From: Rhynchopus sp. YZ270_cl-10
Lineage: Eukaryota; Euglenozoa; Diplonemea; Diplonemida; Diplonemidae
DNA: 64,000 nt
Assembly (NCBI GenBank): GCA_964035575.1
Contig: OZ037869.1
Span: 186,001-250,000 of the forward strand
Direction: 5' to 3'
Each line of letters starts with the position of its first letter. Positions within the stretch are counted from its first letter, which is position 1. Below are positions 21,638 through 31,813 of this stretch, in pieces. Below the pieces are notes generated by a model that was given only the letters and a program-made list of their open reading frames with translations, searched no databases and was not told the origin of the DNA. The translations under genes and the position numbers were made by a program.

Positions 21638-21770
21638 ATTTACCACTATCGTTATCGTGCGAGAGAAAAGGTTGCAAGATGAATGTCACATCTTAACACA
21701 GGCGTTCTCGAGGGAGTTGACGCTCAAAAGAATGGCTAGTGTGACGTAATCTTTTGAGAGTAGCCACATC

Positions 21771-21800
21771 AGATGAATATGCCTCGTTGGGCACACATCT
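21771..21800. repeat. hairpin (HP-A, TGCC stem type)
   Basis: AGATGAATATGCC, loop TCGTT, then GGGCACACATCT. AGATG pairs with CATCT. It is about 165 bp from the copy at 21606 and shares the TGCCTCGTTGGGCA core. Confidence 0.65.
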
Positions 21801-21950
21801 GTTGTACACGATATCGTTATAGAACGGGAAAACGCTGGATTTCAATGAAGCCTGGTAGTCTCTTAATTTAAGAAGAATGCCGAGAATATCCCTTTGCTGG
21901 TACTGCAGGTAAAAAACGGAAGACGAACACATTTTTTTAATTTTTTTTTT

Positions 21951-21998
21951 TGAAAACTTGGTTGTATTTGTGTACCCGAGCACGAGCTCCACTATGTG
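21951..21998. repeat. dispersed repeat GAAAACTTGGTTGTAT...CTCCACTATG
   Basis: TGAAAACTTGGTTGTAT, then GTGTACCCGAG and CACGAGCTCCACTATG. Related copies are at 38411-38461, 38480-38515 and 50171-50216. Function unknown; it has no obvious hairpin. Confidence 0.55.
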
Positions 21999-22482
21999 TT
22001 TTTTTTTTTTTTTTTTTTTTTGTTTTTTTTTTGTGTTTGCTTTGCTTTTGTTTTGTTTTGTTTTGTTTTGGACCCATTTCCGTCAAAGAAGATATCCTTG
22101 AATGTGATATAAATGACAACTCTGCAGGCTAGTTGGGAAGACACAAACCATGCATAATGTCATTTGGAACTAAAAAAAATATTGTGCGAAACCAAAAAAA
22201 AAAGCCACAAAAATGTGTCTTTCAATTGAAGGAACAAAACAGAAAGGTTGGTGAGTGTGTTTCTTCGGACTCGCATTGTTCTGCTTAGTTGCTTGAGAAA
22301 GGGAATCTGGCGGTGTTGTTAGCAACCTATTACCCCATCTCACATGGCGTGTGACAGGCACCAGCAACAAAGCTATGTACAGAAAAACAACATACAGAAG
22401 CCATATTCCGGAGTAAAGACTGCAAAGACGTGCACAATTTGATCTTTTTCTTTTTTCCAAATTCGAAAATATAAATAACAAA

Positions 22483-24015
22483 TTACACGTTGACCTTGGC
22501 CTTCGAAATGAGCGCCGCACTGTTGCTGGGCACATTTTTCTTCTCTGCAGGTGCGACGAGGATAGAGGGGCCGGAGACGAAGTACTTTCCTGTGCAGAAG
22601 TACGTGCCTTCTGTGGGTTGGTCCTCTTTGTTCTTGATGTGGGCGCCTTTTAGGCGCATGATGTCTTTTGTGTGTGGTCCGCTACCTCCTGTTACGAAGA
22701 GAACGTCAGAGACGGGGAGCGCTGTGTGGTTGAGGAGGGGCAGGGTCTGCTGCACCCACTTGGCGTGCGGCAGCATCGTGTCGGGCGAGCCGGTGACAAG
22801 CATGTACGTGCCCATGGAGGGGTCGTCCATGCACTGCGCCGTGAGGACCCTGCCGCAATGCTTTGCCGCATTGTGCACTGCAGAGCGCACCTTCATGACC
22901 AACCCCGCAAGCTTCTCAGAAGACACGCAGACGTGCTCCACCTCCACACTCATCCACTCCCTCACAATGGCGCACATCCTTTTCGTCAGATCCGCTGCAG
23001 CCTTCTCTGCGCTAATGAGCCCCACCTCCGCGCATATGGTAAAACCAAACTTGTGAGCTACGTATGCAACAATGGCGAAGTATTTGTTGTTGGGGTATGG
23101 GTTCTTCCAGGTGGCGTCCGCGTCCATGGCCAAAACCACGTCCTCAATCTTGACACTCACGCGTTTCGCAACCTGATGAAGCATTGTCAGGGCAAGGGAC
23201 CGGAATGTTTGACGCAGGACTGACATGCAGAAGGCAGTGCCCTCGGCACGCATCTCGTGCGCCTGCAGTGTGCGCTCCGCTTTGGTGGCGAGCTTCGTGC
23301 GTTCGGAGTCCTGCTCGTCGTGTGTAAGGTAGCGACTGCCGTGCGCAGCCAGCGCAGGGTCGAAGAACTCCGCGTAAGAGAACACACGCGGTGCCTCCTC
23401 CTCGTTCGCAGCAAAGTACCTTGCCGCATGCGCGACCGCACTGCGCACACTGCAGCACAGCTGCCACAGACTCCCAGCAGAGACTACCTCCTTATCACTG
23501 TTCGCCTTCTTGAAGGCAGCTTTTATCTTCTCAAAGCGTGAACACATACAACTGAACGCAATGCCCTTCGCTGTCTCAGCAGAAGGCTGTACACCGCCCA
23601 CTGTGCCATTGTAGTTGTCAATGGCTTGCAACCCGAACTCAGGTACCAGGATTTTGCACAGTGGCCCCACGAGGTTGCACCTTTTGCGCTCAACCTGGCA
23701 GCATCCGTTGCCCTCACAGCTAGTGGTCGGGGTCGCTATTTTTTGTCCATTTCTACAAGATGCACCAGCCTTTCTGGTGCAAGACCAGCAGTGAGTACCG
23801 GGGAGCGCAGACATGAAGTCTTCCTTTTCCTGTTGACTGGATGACAACAGGCACTCCTTTAGCCACGCCTCCAGGTTCACAGCGTCAACCTCATCACACG
23901 GGTCGCCTACATCCACCTCGACGTCCGTCGTTGGGTCAGCACTCTTCACGACCCCAGCAATAGAGATGAGACTCTCATGTGGGTCAGACGGGTAAGGCTT
24001 GTGGCTTGTCTGCAT
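22483..24015 (-). CDS. unrecognised protein with Cys-rich N-terminal segment
   Basis: Single exon, 510 residues, GC-rich coding bias like its neighbours. I do not recognise the family. Residues 76-120 hold eight cysteines (76, 79, 87, 100, 105, 106, 113, 120), including HCWSC and GNGCC, which suggests a zinc site or disulfides. The rest is mostly helical, with Ala-rich stretches and a conserved-looking ITGG-like end (LFVTGGSGPHTKD) near residue 440. No signal peptide or membrane span is visible. The ATG at 24015 follows a pyrimidine tract; upstream in-frame codons are Pro/Tyr-rich and look untranslated. It could be lineage-specific. Confidence 0.75.
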   Translation of the reverse strand: MQTSHKPYPSDPHESLISIAGVVKSADPTTDVEVDVGDPCDEVDAVNLEAWLKECLLSSSQQEKEDFMSALPGTHCWSCTRKAGASCRNGQKIATPTTSCEGNGCCQVERKRCNLVGPLCKILVPEFGLQAIDNYNGTVGGVQPSAETAKGIAFSCMCSRFEKIKAAFKKANSDKEVVSAGSLWQLCCSVRSAVAHAARYFAANEEEAPRVFSYAEFFDPALAAHGSRYLTHDEQDSERTKLATKAERTLQAHEMRAEGTAFCMSVLRQTFRSLALTMLHQVAKRVSVKIEDVVLAMDADATWKNPYPNNKYFAIVAYVAHKFGFTICAEVGLISAEKAAADLTKRMCAIVREWMSVEVEHVCVSSEKLAGLVMKVRSAVHNAAKHCGRVLTAQCMDDPSMGTYMLVTGSPDTMLPHAKWVQQTLPLLNHTALPVSDVLFVTGGSGPHTKDIMRLKGAHIKNKEDQPTEGTYFCTGKYFVSGPSILVAPAEKKNVPSNSAALISKAKVNV

Positions 24016-24650
24016 TATAGGGGGAGGGGGGATGGGTGGAAAGGGACGAAGGGGGTAAAAGAGAATTAGGTAAAGACCCTGCTGGAGGTTGGTGTGTGGC
24101 TGCATGCGGGTGTGTGGAGGAAAGGAAAATGGATACGGGGTGGGGGGTTTGCTTCAAACTGTGGCAGAGTATTTGCTGTGGGGGGAGGTGGCGGGTCATG
24201 CAAGGGGGTTTTTGAGGAATGCTTGCGCCTCGGCACAGACACCGTGCATACATCGTATAGTGTGGTGAGGAAAGAGAACAACACAACTTTCAAAAAATGA
24301 GGAATGTTAATCATTTTCGAAAGGGGTCACTTCAGAAGTGGTAAAAAGTTACCGCTCTTATGGCCCCTGCCTAAGCATCTAGGTGATTAGTCACCTATAC
24401 AACAACCACCGACTCGCAATATTGCAGGCAAGATCAACAACAAAAACGTTAGCTTTATATAAAAAAAATTTATGGAAGAAAACCAGAAATATGCACTCCA
24501 TTTCCTCACAAAGAAAGTAGTTGCTTTTTCGTTGGTTTTTGCAGTGCCGCGGGTGCACAAAAATTGCACCCTTCTTTTAGCGAATGAACAGAGGAAACTG
24601 AGCTTCCCCTAAAAACCAGAAAAAAATGACGCAAAAAATGCCCGCCGTTT
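24016..24650. other. spacer between PCMT and the Cys-rich gene
   Basis: 24016-24060 is a pyrimidine-rich leader on the minus strand. One partial HP-A hairpin lies at 24367-24395. Nothing else is recognised. Confidence 0.5.
24367..24395. repeat. hairpin (HP-A), 3' of PCMT
   Basis: GCCTAAGCATCTAGGTGATTAGTCACC: CTAAGC with TTAGTCACC keeps the right-arm signature. It is about 256 bp downstream of the PCMT stop codon. Confidence 0.4.
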
Positions 24651-25334
24651 TCACGGATGATAGGCAGGCGTGTCCTCCATATGAAAGGGCACGAAACAGA
24701 CACCTGATATGTTGGTGATAGAGACATGCCCTGTGGCGGACTTTTCCACTGCGAGGAGTTTCTGTTCCTCTACACCCACGGGGATAATCATTTTTCCTGG
24801 GGAGTTGAGCGCGTCGACCAGGGGCTGTGGGATGGCTGGGGCTGCGGCACCTACGTGGATGGCGTCAAAGCGTGACGTGCCGTCCCAGCCGAGGCTTGCG
24901 TCGCCACTGCGTATCTGCAGGGTCTTAGCTGCAAGCGCATCACCCCACCCGTCGTCCTTCAGGTTCTGCAGGGAGAACGGAACAAGCTCGGGTACGTATT
25001 CTATTCCACAGACCTTCCCGGTCGGCCCCACCATGTGTGCCATGCATGCAGTGAGGTAACCGCTTCCGCTGCCGCAGTCGAGTGCATGGTGGCCAGGCTG
25101 TAGGAAGGCGGCCAGCTGCTCGAGGCACATGGCGTGCATGTGTGGTGCGGAGATGGTCTGTCGGTGGCCAATGTGCTGCGGCGCGTCTTCACTCGCGTTC
25201 TCACCACCTCTGGTGTAGTGGCCACGCAGGACACGCCTCATGGCAGCTTCGACAGAAGGCTTTGTGATGATATGTTCACGCTTCAGGTTCGCAATAAGCT
25301 CAGAATAGGTCGCTCCGCTGCAGCGCCAGGCCAT
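24651..25334 (-). CDS. PCMT1: protein-L-isoaspartate O-methyltransferase
   Basis: Single exon of 227 residues, the same length as the human enzyme. It transfers methyl from S-adenosylmethionine to L-isoaspartyl residues in aged proteins, starting their repair, in the cytosol. The start MAWRCSGATYSELIANLK matches the family's typical N terminus, so 25334 is preferred over an in-frame ATG at 25379. SAM motif I is HALDCGSGSGYL (84-94), and GDASLGW and FDAIHVGAAAPAIP follow as in the family. A pyrimidine tract and ACCACAG precede the ATG by about 16 bases, a likely trans-splice acceptor. It is 87 bp from the next gene upstream. Confidence 0.95.
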   Translation of the reverse strand: MAWRCSGATYSELIANLKREHIITKPSVEAAMRRVLRGHYTRGGENASEDAPQHIGHRQTISAPHMHAMCLEQLAAFLQPGHHALDCGSGSGYLTACMAHMVGPTGKVCGIEYVPELVPFSLQNLKDDGWGDALAAKTLQIRSGDASLGWDGTSRFDAIHVGAAAPAIPQPLVDALNSPGKMIIPVGVEEQKLLAVEKSATGHVSITNISGVCFVPFHMEDTPAYHP

Positions 25335-25420
25335 TGTGTTAGTGTAAAGGCTGTGGTTGTGCATTTCAAACATCCCCAAGCCAAGCCATACAAAGAAAAA
25401 AATGTCTCTCTTTTTTTTTT

Positions 25421-26617
25421 TTATGCATTATTGGACGCTGTTGCCATTTCGAGGCTAATGGATTTGACTCGTTCTGCGAGAACCTTCGCTTGGGCGAGGC
25501 TTTCTACCTCCAGGAGGCGTCCGATCATGCGGGAACGTGTCTGGTAGAGCATTGCGTTGATGACATGGGAGGCGGCTGCGACGTCGCTGTCGCGTGGCAC
25601 GGTCACGACCTGGCGCATGTGGAGGGGTGCGGCGTTCATGACGTAGTCCAACGAGGTAACAAGGTGGTCCTGCAGGAGCGGGTCCACCACCACATCGGGA
25701 CGAGGTACGAGCATGCCGCTGAACAGCACCGCCACCTTCTCCATGAAGGTCTGCAGCCCCAACGCTGCGACAACGCTCATCTTGCGGTGCACGGTCACCC
25801 CCCAGTTCACAAGGTTCTGCAGTGCGGGGATCACCCAGCACCCCAAGAGCAGCTCCGCGATGACCACGTTGTGCAGCACCTCCTTGGAGCGCGGGTTGAC
25901 AGACTCCTTCGTGCCGGTCACAGTGATGAGGCGTGTGTCGAAGCCGGGCACCTCCAGAAACTCTAAGACCCGTTTGTTGTGCAGCCTCTGTGCCAGCACC
26001 ATGCACGTCCACATCTCCAGAGGGATGCTCTCCGCAAGCAGGCCAATGCGGTTGATCAGCTCCTCCGCCACGCGCGCAACGATCTTCACGGCGGTGCGCC
26101 CCTCTGTGCGCTCCGTGTCGCGCGACTTGACAGACTTGAGCTCTTCTGCCTCGTCCTGCAGAAGCTTCTTGCGCAGGAACGGCCCTATCAGACGCTGTAA
26201 GAACCCTGCACCATACCGCTGTGCCAGGCTCGTGAAGAGCGCTGGTGTGCTCTGCTCGACACTAAAAGAAAACGACGGCAGCAGTGCCTTCACAGGCTCA
26301 GACATCTCCTGCGTCACCAACGCAATGACAAACGCAATCAGGTCCCCGTCTGACACACTAATCAGGTGCACAAGGCTGTCCAGCACTGCCCCACGCTCTG
26401 CTGCGCGCGCCAGCTGTAACATGAAGATCAAATGCCAGTGCTCATACTCAGTGTCGGTGACCCAAAGCAGGAGGGGATACCAAGGACACTTCCGCCGCAG
26501 CTGATACGTGTCGCGCCATGTGCCCACCCGATAGGTGCAGCTGTGCCACTTTGAGAGGTACAGATTGCTCCACTGGAACTCATTCCCCAGCGCGTTGTCG
26601 AAGGCTTGCCGCATCAT
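25421..26617 (-). CDS. degenerate RasGAP-domain-like protein
   Basis: Single exon, 398 residues, helical throughout. By eye it follows the RasGAP order: ALFTSLAQRYG...LIGPFLRKKL, then RVAEELINRIGLLAESIP, then VVIAELLLGCWVIPALQNLV, matching the family's finger loop, the long helix before P-x-x-L-R, and the FLFLRFINPAIV core. The arginine finger (FR) would be FT, and the structural FLR arginine is replaced (LGCWVIPA). If the assignment holds, it cannot accelerate GTP hydrolysis and would be a scaffold or effector, as known for IQGAP. The start may lie further upstream in a missed exon. A plain helical-repeat protein is the alternative. Confidence 0.55.
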   Translation of the reverse strand: MMRQAFDNALGNEFQWSNLYLSKWHSCTYRVGTWRDTYQLRRKCPWYPLLLWVTDTEYEHWHLIFMLQLARAAERGAVLDSLVHLISVSDGDLIAFVIALVTQEMSEPVKALLPSFSFSVEQSTPALFTSLAQRYGAGFLQRLIGPFLRKKLLQDEAEELKSVKSRDTERTEGRTAVKIVARVAEELINRIGLLAESIPLEMWTCMVLAQRLHNKRVLEFLEVPGFDTRLITVTGTKESVNPRSKEVLHNVVIAELLLGCWVIPALQNLVNWGVTVHRKMSVVAALGLQTFMEKVAVLFSGMLVPRPDVVVDPLLQDHLVTSLDYVMNAAPLHMRQVVTVPRDSDVAAASHVINAMLYQTRSRMIGRLLEVESLAQAKVLAERVKSISLEMATASNNA

Positions 26618-26924
26618 TGAGAAGGAACGACGAGGCCCACCCTGGGCTCAGCCACCATGAAAAGAAAATGCAACCACAGTACCGGTGACAATGTTCAATA
26701 AGGCTCAAAACAGAAACATCTAAAGGGTTTAATGAAAAGGGCAATAAAACGGCGGGGAAATGAGGAAATGAGGAAATATGTGTAAGTGTAGGCTGTGCTG
26801 GGGGTGGAACGGTAAAACAAAAAGCAGCGGACATAAAAACTGACGATGCTTCTTTATTCTTACGATTAGCGAGAGAAAGGATTGTAAATAAAAAAGGACT
26901 TTTACAGACATGCTGTAAAGCATG
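26618..26924. other. short intergenic spacer
   Basis: AT-rich, 307 bp; no hairpin or repeat recognised. Confidence 0.5.
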
Positions 26925-28251
26925 CTACATGGTAGGGGATTCAACCCGACCGACCATTCCATAGTCGGACCCTGCGGTGGTGGCTGTGAGGAGCCAGTCT
27001 TGGCGGTAGGTTTGGAAGTCAAGGTCACGTGTCCATTGGACGAGACGTTCGACTTCAGCCTCAAGCTCGCCGTCGGACATGGAGTCGAAGAGGTTTGCAG
27101 CGTCTTTGACGACAGCCTGCTTCGAGGCGGAGTCCATCGTGAGCACCATCTGTTCTTGGGTGTAGAGATGCTTCAGCCACTCACGCCGCTTGCGCTTCAC
27201 CTTGAGGCTCACATCCTGCTTGCGCTTCAGCTTGCTGTGGTGCCACGGCGCGTCCTTCGGGATCTCGTACGCAGGCTCCTCTGCAATGGTCTCCGCATCC
27301 TGCAAGACACGCTCGCTGATGCACCTCCATTCGTTCTTGTCGTTGCGTTTGTACCACCTCGACCGGTCCTCCTGCCGCAGGGTCTCCTTGTTGTGCCGCA
27401 TCGTCGTCGTCGGCTTGCACCGCCTCGCATCCACATAGTCCTTCGGTGCAAACGAACACATATCCGCAACAGGCGCATGGCAAAATATCTTATAATATAT
27501 AGTCGGCGGAAACGACGCCCCACCAAGCCGGAAGCGTACGTGAAGCCCGCTTGCAGAGTCGATCAGCGACGCCTCCTTCGGGTTGATGCACTTCAGCATC
27601 AGCTGCGGGTCGCCACGCTCACGGAACTTTATGAGGTCCACATAGAAGTGATAGATCTGCCTGCGAGAAGGGGGAGTGTGGGATAAGGGGAGAAACTCCA
27701 TACCTGTTAACATAGGACCGCCAGGCATCCTGGATGTGCGCGGCGCAGGCGTCCTCCTTGGTGAGGTAGAGCTGTTTGTAGCGCATGGTTGTCTTGCTGC
27801 GGTACTTCAGGAATTTGTAGTTGCGCCACATGCGCTGTATAGTGCAGGCTGAGACATAATACACATTGTGTCTATCGTAGGCGATCCAGCGGATGTACTC
27901 ACGCCGAAGAAGGCAGGTTCTGAGACGCGCCTGGACACGTTTGAGGGACTGCAGGAACTGTGTGTCGTCTGGCTTCGGCGCTGCGTTGAACTCCACCTGC
28001 AGGCGGTCCTCCTGCACACGCCAGCGCCTCCTAAAGTTCTTATGAAGATACCGTGCCAGCACACGCCGCCTCAGGATGACACCACGCCATATGCGCTGCA
28101 TCTCCACCACAGCCATCACATACGCTGCCACAGGGTACGCCTGGTGCATGTGGAACAATGCATGCTTCTGCACCCGCGTCTTACGCCACAGCTGCGACTT
28201 CCACACAAAGCTTGACACATGCAGCTCATCGTTCAACTCAATCGGACGCAT
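26925..28251 (-). CDS. IQ-motif protein related to C11orf65/MFI family
   Basis: Two exons, 27704-28251 and 26925-27660, joined across a 43-nt intron (donor GTATGG, acceptor CGCAG) within an Arg codon; 427 residues. The N-terminal half has IQ-like helices such as VVEMQRIWRGVILRRRVLAR and CTIQRMWRNYKFLKYRSK, which bind calmodulin or centrin-type light chains. The second exon carries GGASFPPTIYYKIFCH and DMCSFAPKDY, a signature I recall from metazoan C11orf65/MFI proteins. Conservation in flagellates suggests a ciliary role, but this is inference. The ATG at 28251 is the first true ATG of the frame. Confidence 0.8.
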
Positions 28252-29855
28252 CGCCCCCCTATCTGGCAATGTAAGAATTCACCAAAAAAGGGGGACCCAA
28301 ATTGTATTCCTGGAAAAAATGAAATAAATGATGAAGGGGGTCAATATTTTGCTTCCCAAACACACGACAGTAAAGTATGAACTCGAGGAGCACAGAGAAA
28401 CAGTGCAGAAAAGAATGACCCCCGCACCGCAAGAAAAAAACGGGGTACCACCTCGGACTTTGTTTTTGCACACATTCGAAAGCTCTCCCTTATTGGGCAG
28501 TGTGACACAATGCCACCCTTGAGCACCGCTACAAGGCGATCGATGTGAAGAGACTGAAGGAGTACGGAGCGGAGATGGGAAAGAACGGTAAGATGTGTTT
28601 GAAGTTCGAAGGAGAGGGAGGAGGAGGGGATGGGGAGGGAGGAGGTACAGGGGAAAATATCGTATAATAGTAATAGTGTTGTTTTGAAGGGAGGGGGCTG
28701 CAATAGGGGTGGTGTGCACCAGCTCAGAGGGAAGGCTATTGGCACCACTTTACCTCCTCATCTGACGCAGAAGCGTAAGAAGAAGAGGTTTTCATTTATT
28801 TTTTGGGGTGATGCTGTGTGCGCGTGTTGCTTCTGCAATCTTGCTACGGTAGCTGTACTGTAGATCCGAATGTACTGTGATTTTGTATTATCTTTCTTTT
28901 TGTACGTCACAACACAAACCATTTTATTTTATTTTGCGTCTTCTGCGGGCAAAAAAAAATGCTCGAGAGACTCTGGTGTGATCACCAAACCGATTCTCCG
29001 TGGTTCTCCCGCGGGTTGTCCGTACCCCCCCCCCTGAATCACACCTGACTCGTTACTCTTGCTTGTTGCTCAAAAGAATGAAAACGGGGAGGGGGGAAAA
29101 TAAAGGTTGTTTGTTGTTCGCTTCCACAAAAAAAAAACACACACAAGATGCAACACAGCTACCTACCCACCCCATGCTCCTCAATATGTCTGCATCCTCA
29201 TCAAAGCTTCAAAAAAACAAAAAAAAAAATCTGCAGAAAAATATTGTTGGAAGAGTGCAGGGTCGTTTTGTTGAAAAAAACGACCTCCCCCCTCCGCTTC
29301 GAAATATTTCGAGAGAGAAAAAAAAAAAATACTTCGAAACAAAAACACACACTACAAACACCCGACCCACAGTGTAACAGAAAAACCCCGACACAACCCT
29401 TTAGAAAAAGGGCCCTTATAGTTTCCCCCCCCCGTTGTGATATTTCCCTGAACCCCATTTGTGTTTGTTTTGTTTTTTGAATAATTTATTTTTCATATTT
29501 GATACCGTGTAGACACCTCGCTTTTTTTTCGTGTGAGCTCCACGCAGCCGTTCCTCGCCTATCTCTTGTTTCGTGGATACCGCTACTACGGTCCTACTCC
29601 CGCCTCCACTCGTTAGGTAACGAACGGGGATCATTGGATAACAGGGTAATTTTTTATTTTAAACCGACTATCGCCACCCCCGTGGGAGGGGGGGTTTTTT
29701 TACGAAAAATAAGGTTTGGAAGATTGATCCTAAGCCTCTCATGTTCAGCCACCTTTAAAAACCCCTTCGCGGAAAACAAAAAAACCGTAGCGACGTATCC
29801 CCTTTTCTTTTTTACCCCATTTTTTTTTGTATCAACCAGTGTTTCTGTATTCTCT
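28252..29855. other. gene-free spacer
   Basis: AT-rich with G/C homopolymers. It holds the HP-A hairpin at 29720-29756. GGATAACAGGGTAAT at 29635-29649 matches 15 of 18 bases of the I-SceI site. No gene is supported. Confidence 0.5.
29720..29756. repeat. hairpin (HP-A), 3' of the acylated TPR-like gene
   Basis: GGAAGATTGATCCTAAGC, loop CTCTCAT, then GTTCAGCCACCTTT. It lies about 100 bp downstream of the stop codon at 29856. Confidence 0.6.
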
Positions 29856-30806
29856 TCAGCCCGGGAGGGTGGGCACAGATTGAAGAGAGACGGAGGCATC
29901 TGCGTCCATGGAGAACACTGGCGGGCTTGCTTCGTTTTCTGCGATGGAAGGTGTCCATTCTTCGCAGCTTTTGAGGGAGATGTCAGCTTCTTCGGAGTTG
30001 CCGCCGACAGAGCCGAGAAGGCGGTCCTCTGAGCGCGGAAGGAGCGGGCTGCTGGTGTCGTCTGCACTGGCCTCGACGAAGGGGGAGGACTTGTAGATAT
30101 CGATTCTGGTCTCGACCCAGGAGGACGGGTCGCGTTCGCAGAGGGTGACTGCAGCCTTGTGGAGCAGCTCGGCGGCACCGCTCCAGTCCTTCTGTGCGAC
30201 ACCAAGGAACTCTGCACGGCGTTCGTAGAGCTTGAGCCGCGTAGTGTGTTGAAACGCAAGCTCGGATTCTTTAGCATCAAACACATCCTTCGCCTGAGAG
30301 TGCTGCTCCACAGCCTTCTGCCAAAAGATCTGTCGCTGCGGCAGGTTGTTGTAAGAGTTGCACCCCCGCAAGAAGAGCACGTGAGCTCTCGTGAGGTGCA
30401 GAAGCAGTCGCATCCCCTCAGGCACCCCAAGCCCCTCGGCAGACCGTAGTGCCTCCTCGGACTGCTTCAGCTTGTCGTCGTCGCCGGAGCTCTCGCCCTT
30501 GAGGAGGAGCACGTCGGCCAGCATGATGTGCTCGCCGGAGAGGAGGTTCTTGTTCCCCGAGCGCAGGGCTGTGCTGAGGAGCCCGCGCTGCAAGGAGATG
30601 GCCTCGTCGCACTTCTGCTCCTCAAGACGCTTCTGAATGCGACTTCGGAAGAACTCAACCTTCTCATGCAAATTGTGCTGCGAGTTGCACGGCTCACGCA
30701 GCAGCCCCACCTCCGTGCGCGCACTCGACTTGCGGGCCGTCTTAACAGCCTTGTCCGGTGTCTCCACATCCGGGTGTGTTTCATTCTGGGAGAGTTGGCA
30801 CCCCAT
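29856..30806 (-). CDS. TPR-like helical protein with N-terminal MGC acylation motif
   Basis: Single exon, 316 residues. It starts MGCQLSQNE, which fits N-myristoylation at Gly2 and palmitoylation at Cys3, so membrane attachment is likely (inference; such motifs target flagellar and plasma membranes in trypanosomatids). Residues about 45-240 are paired helices with TPR-like spacing (CDEAISLQRGLL, SEEALRSAEGLG, FQHTTRLKLYERRAEFL, GAAELLHKAAVTL). The last 75 residues are acidic and Ser-rich. The family is not identified. It ends 100 bp upstream of an HP-A hairpin on the transcript. Confidence 0.75.
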   Translation of the reverse strand: MGCQLSQNETHPDVETPDKAVKTARKSSARTEVGLLREPCNSQHNLHEKVEFFRSRIQKRLEEQKCDEAISLQRGLLSTALRSGNKNLLSGEHIMLADVLLLKGESSGDDDKLKQSEEALRSAEGLGVPEGMRLLLHLTRAHVLFLRGCNSYNNLPQRQIFWQKAVEQHSQAKDVFDAKESELAFQHTTRLKLYERRAEFLGVAQKDWSGAAELLHKAAVTLCERDPSSWVETRIDIYKSSPFVEASADDTSSPLLPRSEDRLLGSVGGNSEEADISLKSCEEWTPSIAENEASPPVFSMDADASVSLQSVPTLPG

Positions 30807-30943
30807 GATGCTGCATCTAGCGTAGTCACTTCATTGTGGGGTGTAGGTCTGTGGTGTGTAGGTGGTGTGGGTGGGGTGGAAAGGAGAGAAAAGCTGTTGA
30901 GAGACATGTTTAGTCACCAAAAGGCGCAATACATTTGAATAAT

Positions 30944-31813
30944 CTAAACCACCCAGAGGCCAAGAATGAAGCACACACTCACACCGAGGGTTTTCCCCAT
31001 AGCAGAGCAGAGCTGGTATGAGGTGTCGTCGACGGTCTCGCCACTCCAGGCACGCAGCAGTTCGTAGCAGTCTGCAGCGCCTGCACGTGCCGCGAGGATG
31101 GCAGGTGTCGCGCCTGCGTCGTCCTTTACGGACGCAGATGCACCCAACCGCTTCAGGGTTTTGAGCACATCACAGTGTCCGTTCTTTGCCGCAAGGTGTA
31201 CGGGCGTCTGCCCACTAAAGGAGCATTCGTTGACATGCACAGTGCGTCCGGCCAGCGCTTTGACTGCCTCGTTGTGCCCTAACATCGCAGCCACATGCAA
31301 CGGTGTCAGCCCCGCACTGTCCTTGTCATGCACACTCACACCTGCACCCCACAGGTGTTTCATCGTATTCACGCAGCCACTCTCGCACGCATACATCATG
31401 GCTGACTTCTGTTCTCGCGATGTGTGGTGCACATTCGTGCCACGCGCAATGAGGACACGCGCTGCACCGAGCTGCCCATGCTGGCAGGCAGAGAGGAAGG
31501 GTGTCATGCCGTCGGCAGAGGGCTGCTCAGAGGAGAGACCCCAGTCGAGGAGGCAGTCCACGGCAGACATGTGGCCCTTCGCAGCGGCGAGGTGCAGGGG
31601 GCTCAGACCCAGCCCGTCCAGTGCACGTGTGTCGGCACCACGCAGCTTCAGCAGCGCCATCGCGTCGGTGTGCCCACCACACGCAGCCCACCCCAGTGCA
31701 GACCTACGCGGCACACCGCCATGGCTGTTCGCATTGCCCCCCGCAGTCAGAAGCTGCTCCAGTTCACGTGTCCTCCCCTGGTAGCTCGCCTCCACAACCG
31801 CCTCAGCAGTCAT
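30944..31813 (-). CDS. ankyrin-repeat protein
   Basis: About 289 residues with seven or so ankyrin repeats covering most of the chain; clear ones include GLGLSPLHLAAAKGHMSAVDCLLDWG (split as GLSPLHLAAAKGH), GLTPLHVAAMLGHNEAVKAL and GQTPVHLAAKNGHCDVLKTL. Ankyrin arrays bind proteins; no partner can be named. No catalytic domain is present. The final codons, after KTLG, run into GTGTGAGTG, which could be a splice donor, so the last 12 residues are uncertain. The ATG at 31813 follows a CT-rich tract on the minus strand (31861-31876). Confidence 0.85.
   Translation of the reverse strand: MTAEAVVEASYQGRTRELEQLLTAGGNANSHGGVPRRSALGWAACGGHTDAMALLKLRGADTRALDGLGLSPLHLAAAKGHMSAVDCLLDWGLSSEQPSADGMTPFLSACQHGQLGAARVLIARGTNVHHTSREQKSAMMYACESGCVNTMKHLWGAGVSVHDKDSAGLTPLHVAAMLGHNEAVKALAGRTVHVNECSFSGQTPVHLAAKNGHCDVLKTLKRLGASASVKDDAGATPAILAARAGAADCYELLRAWSGETVDDTSYQLCSAMGKTLGVSVCFILGLWVV

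Larger units (their letters stand above)
21553..22482. other. gene-free spacer
   Basis: Contains two TGCC-type hairpins (21606, 21771), one copy of the GAAAACTTGGTTGTAT repeat (21951) and long T runs. No gene is supported. Confidence 0.5.
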
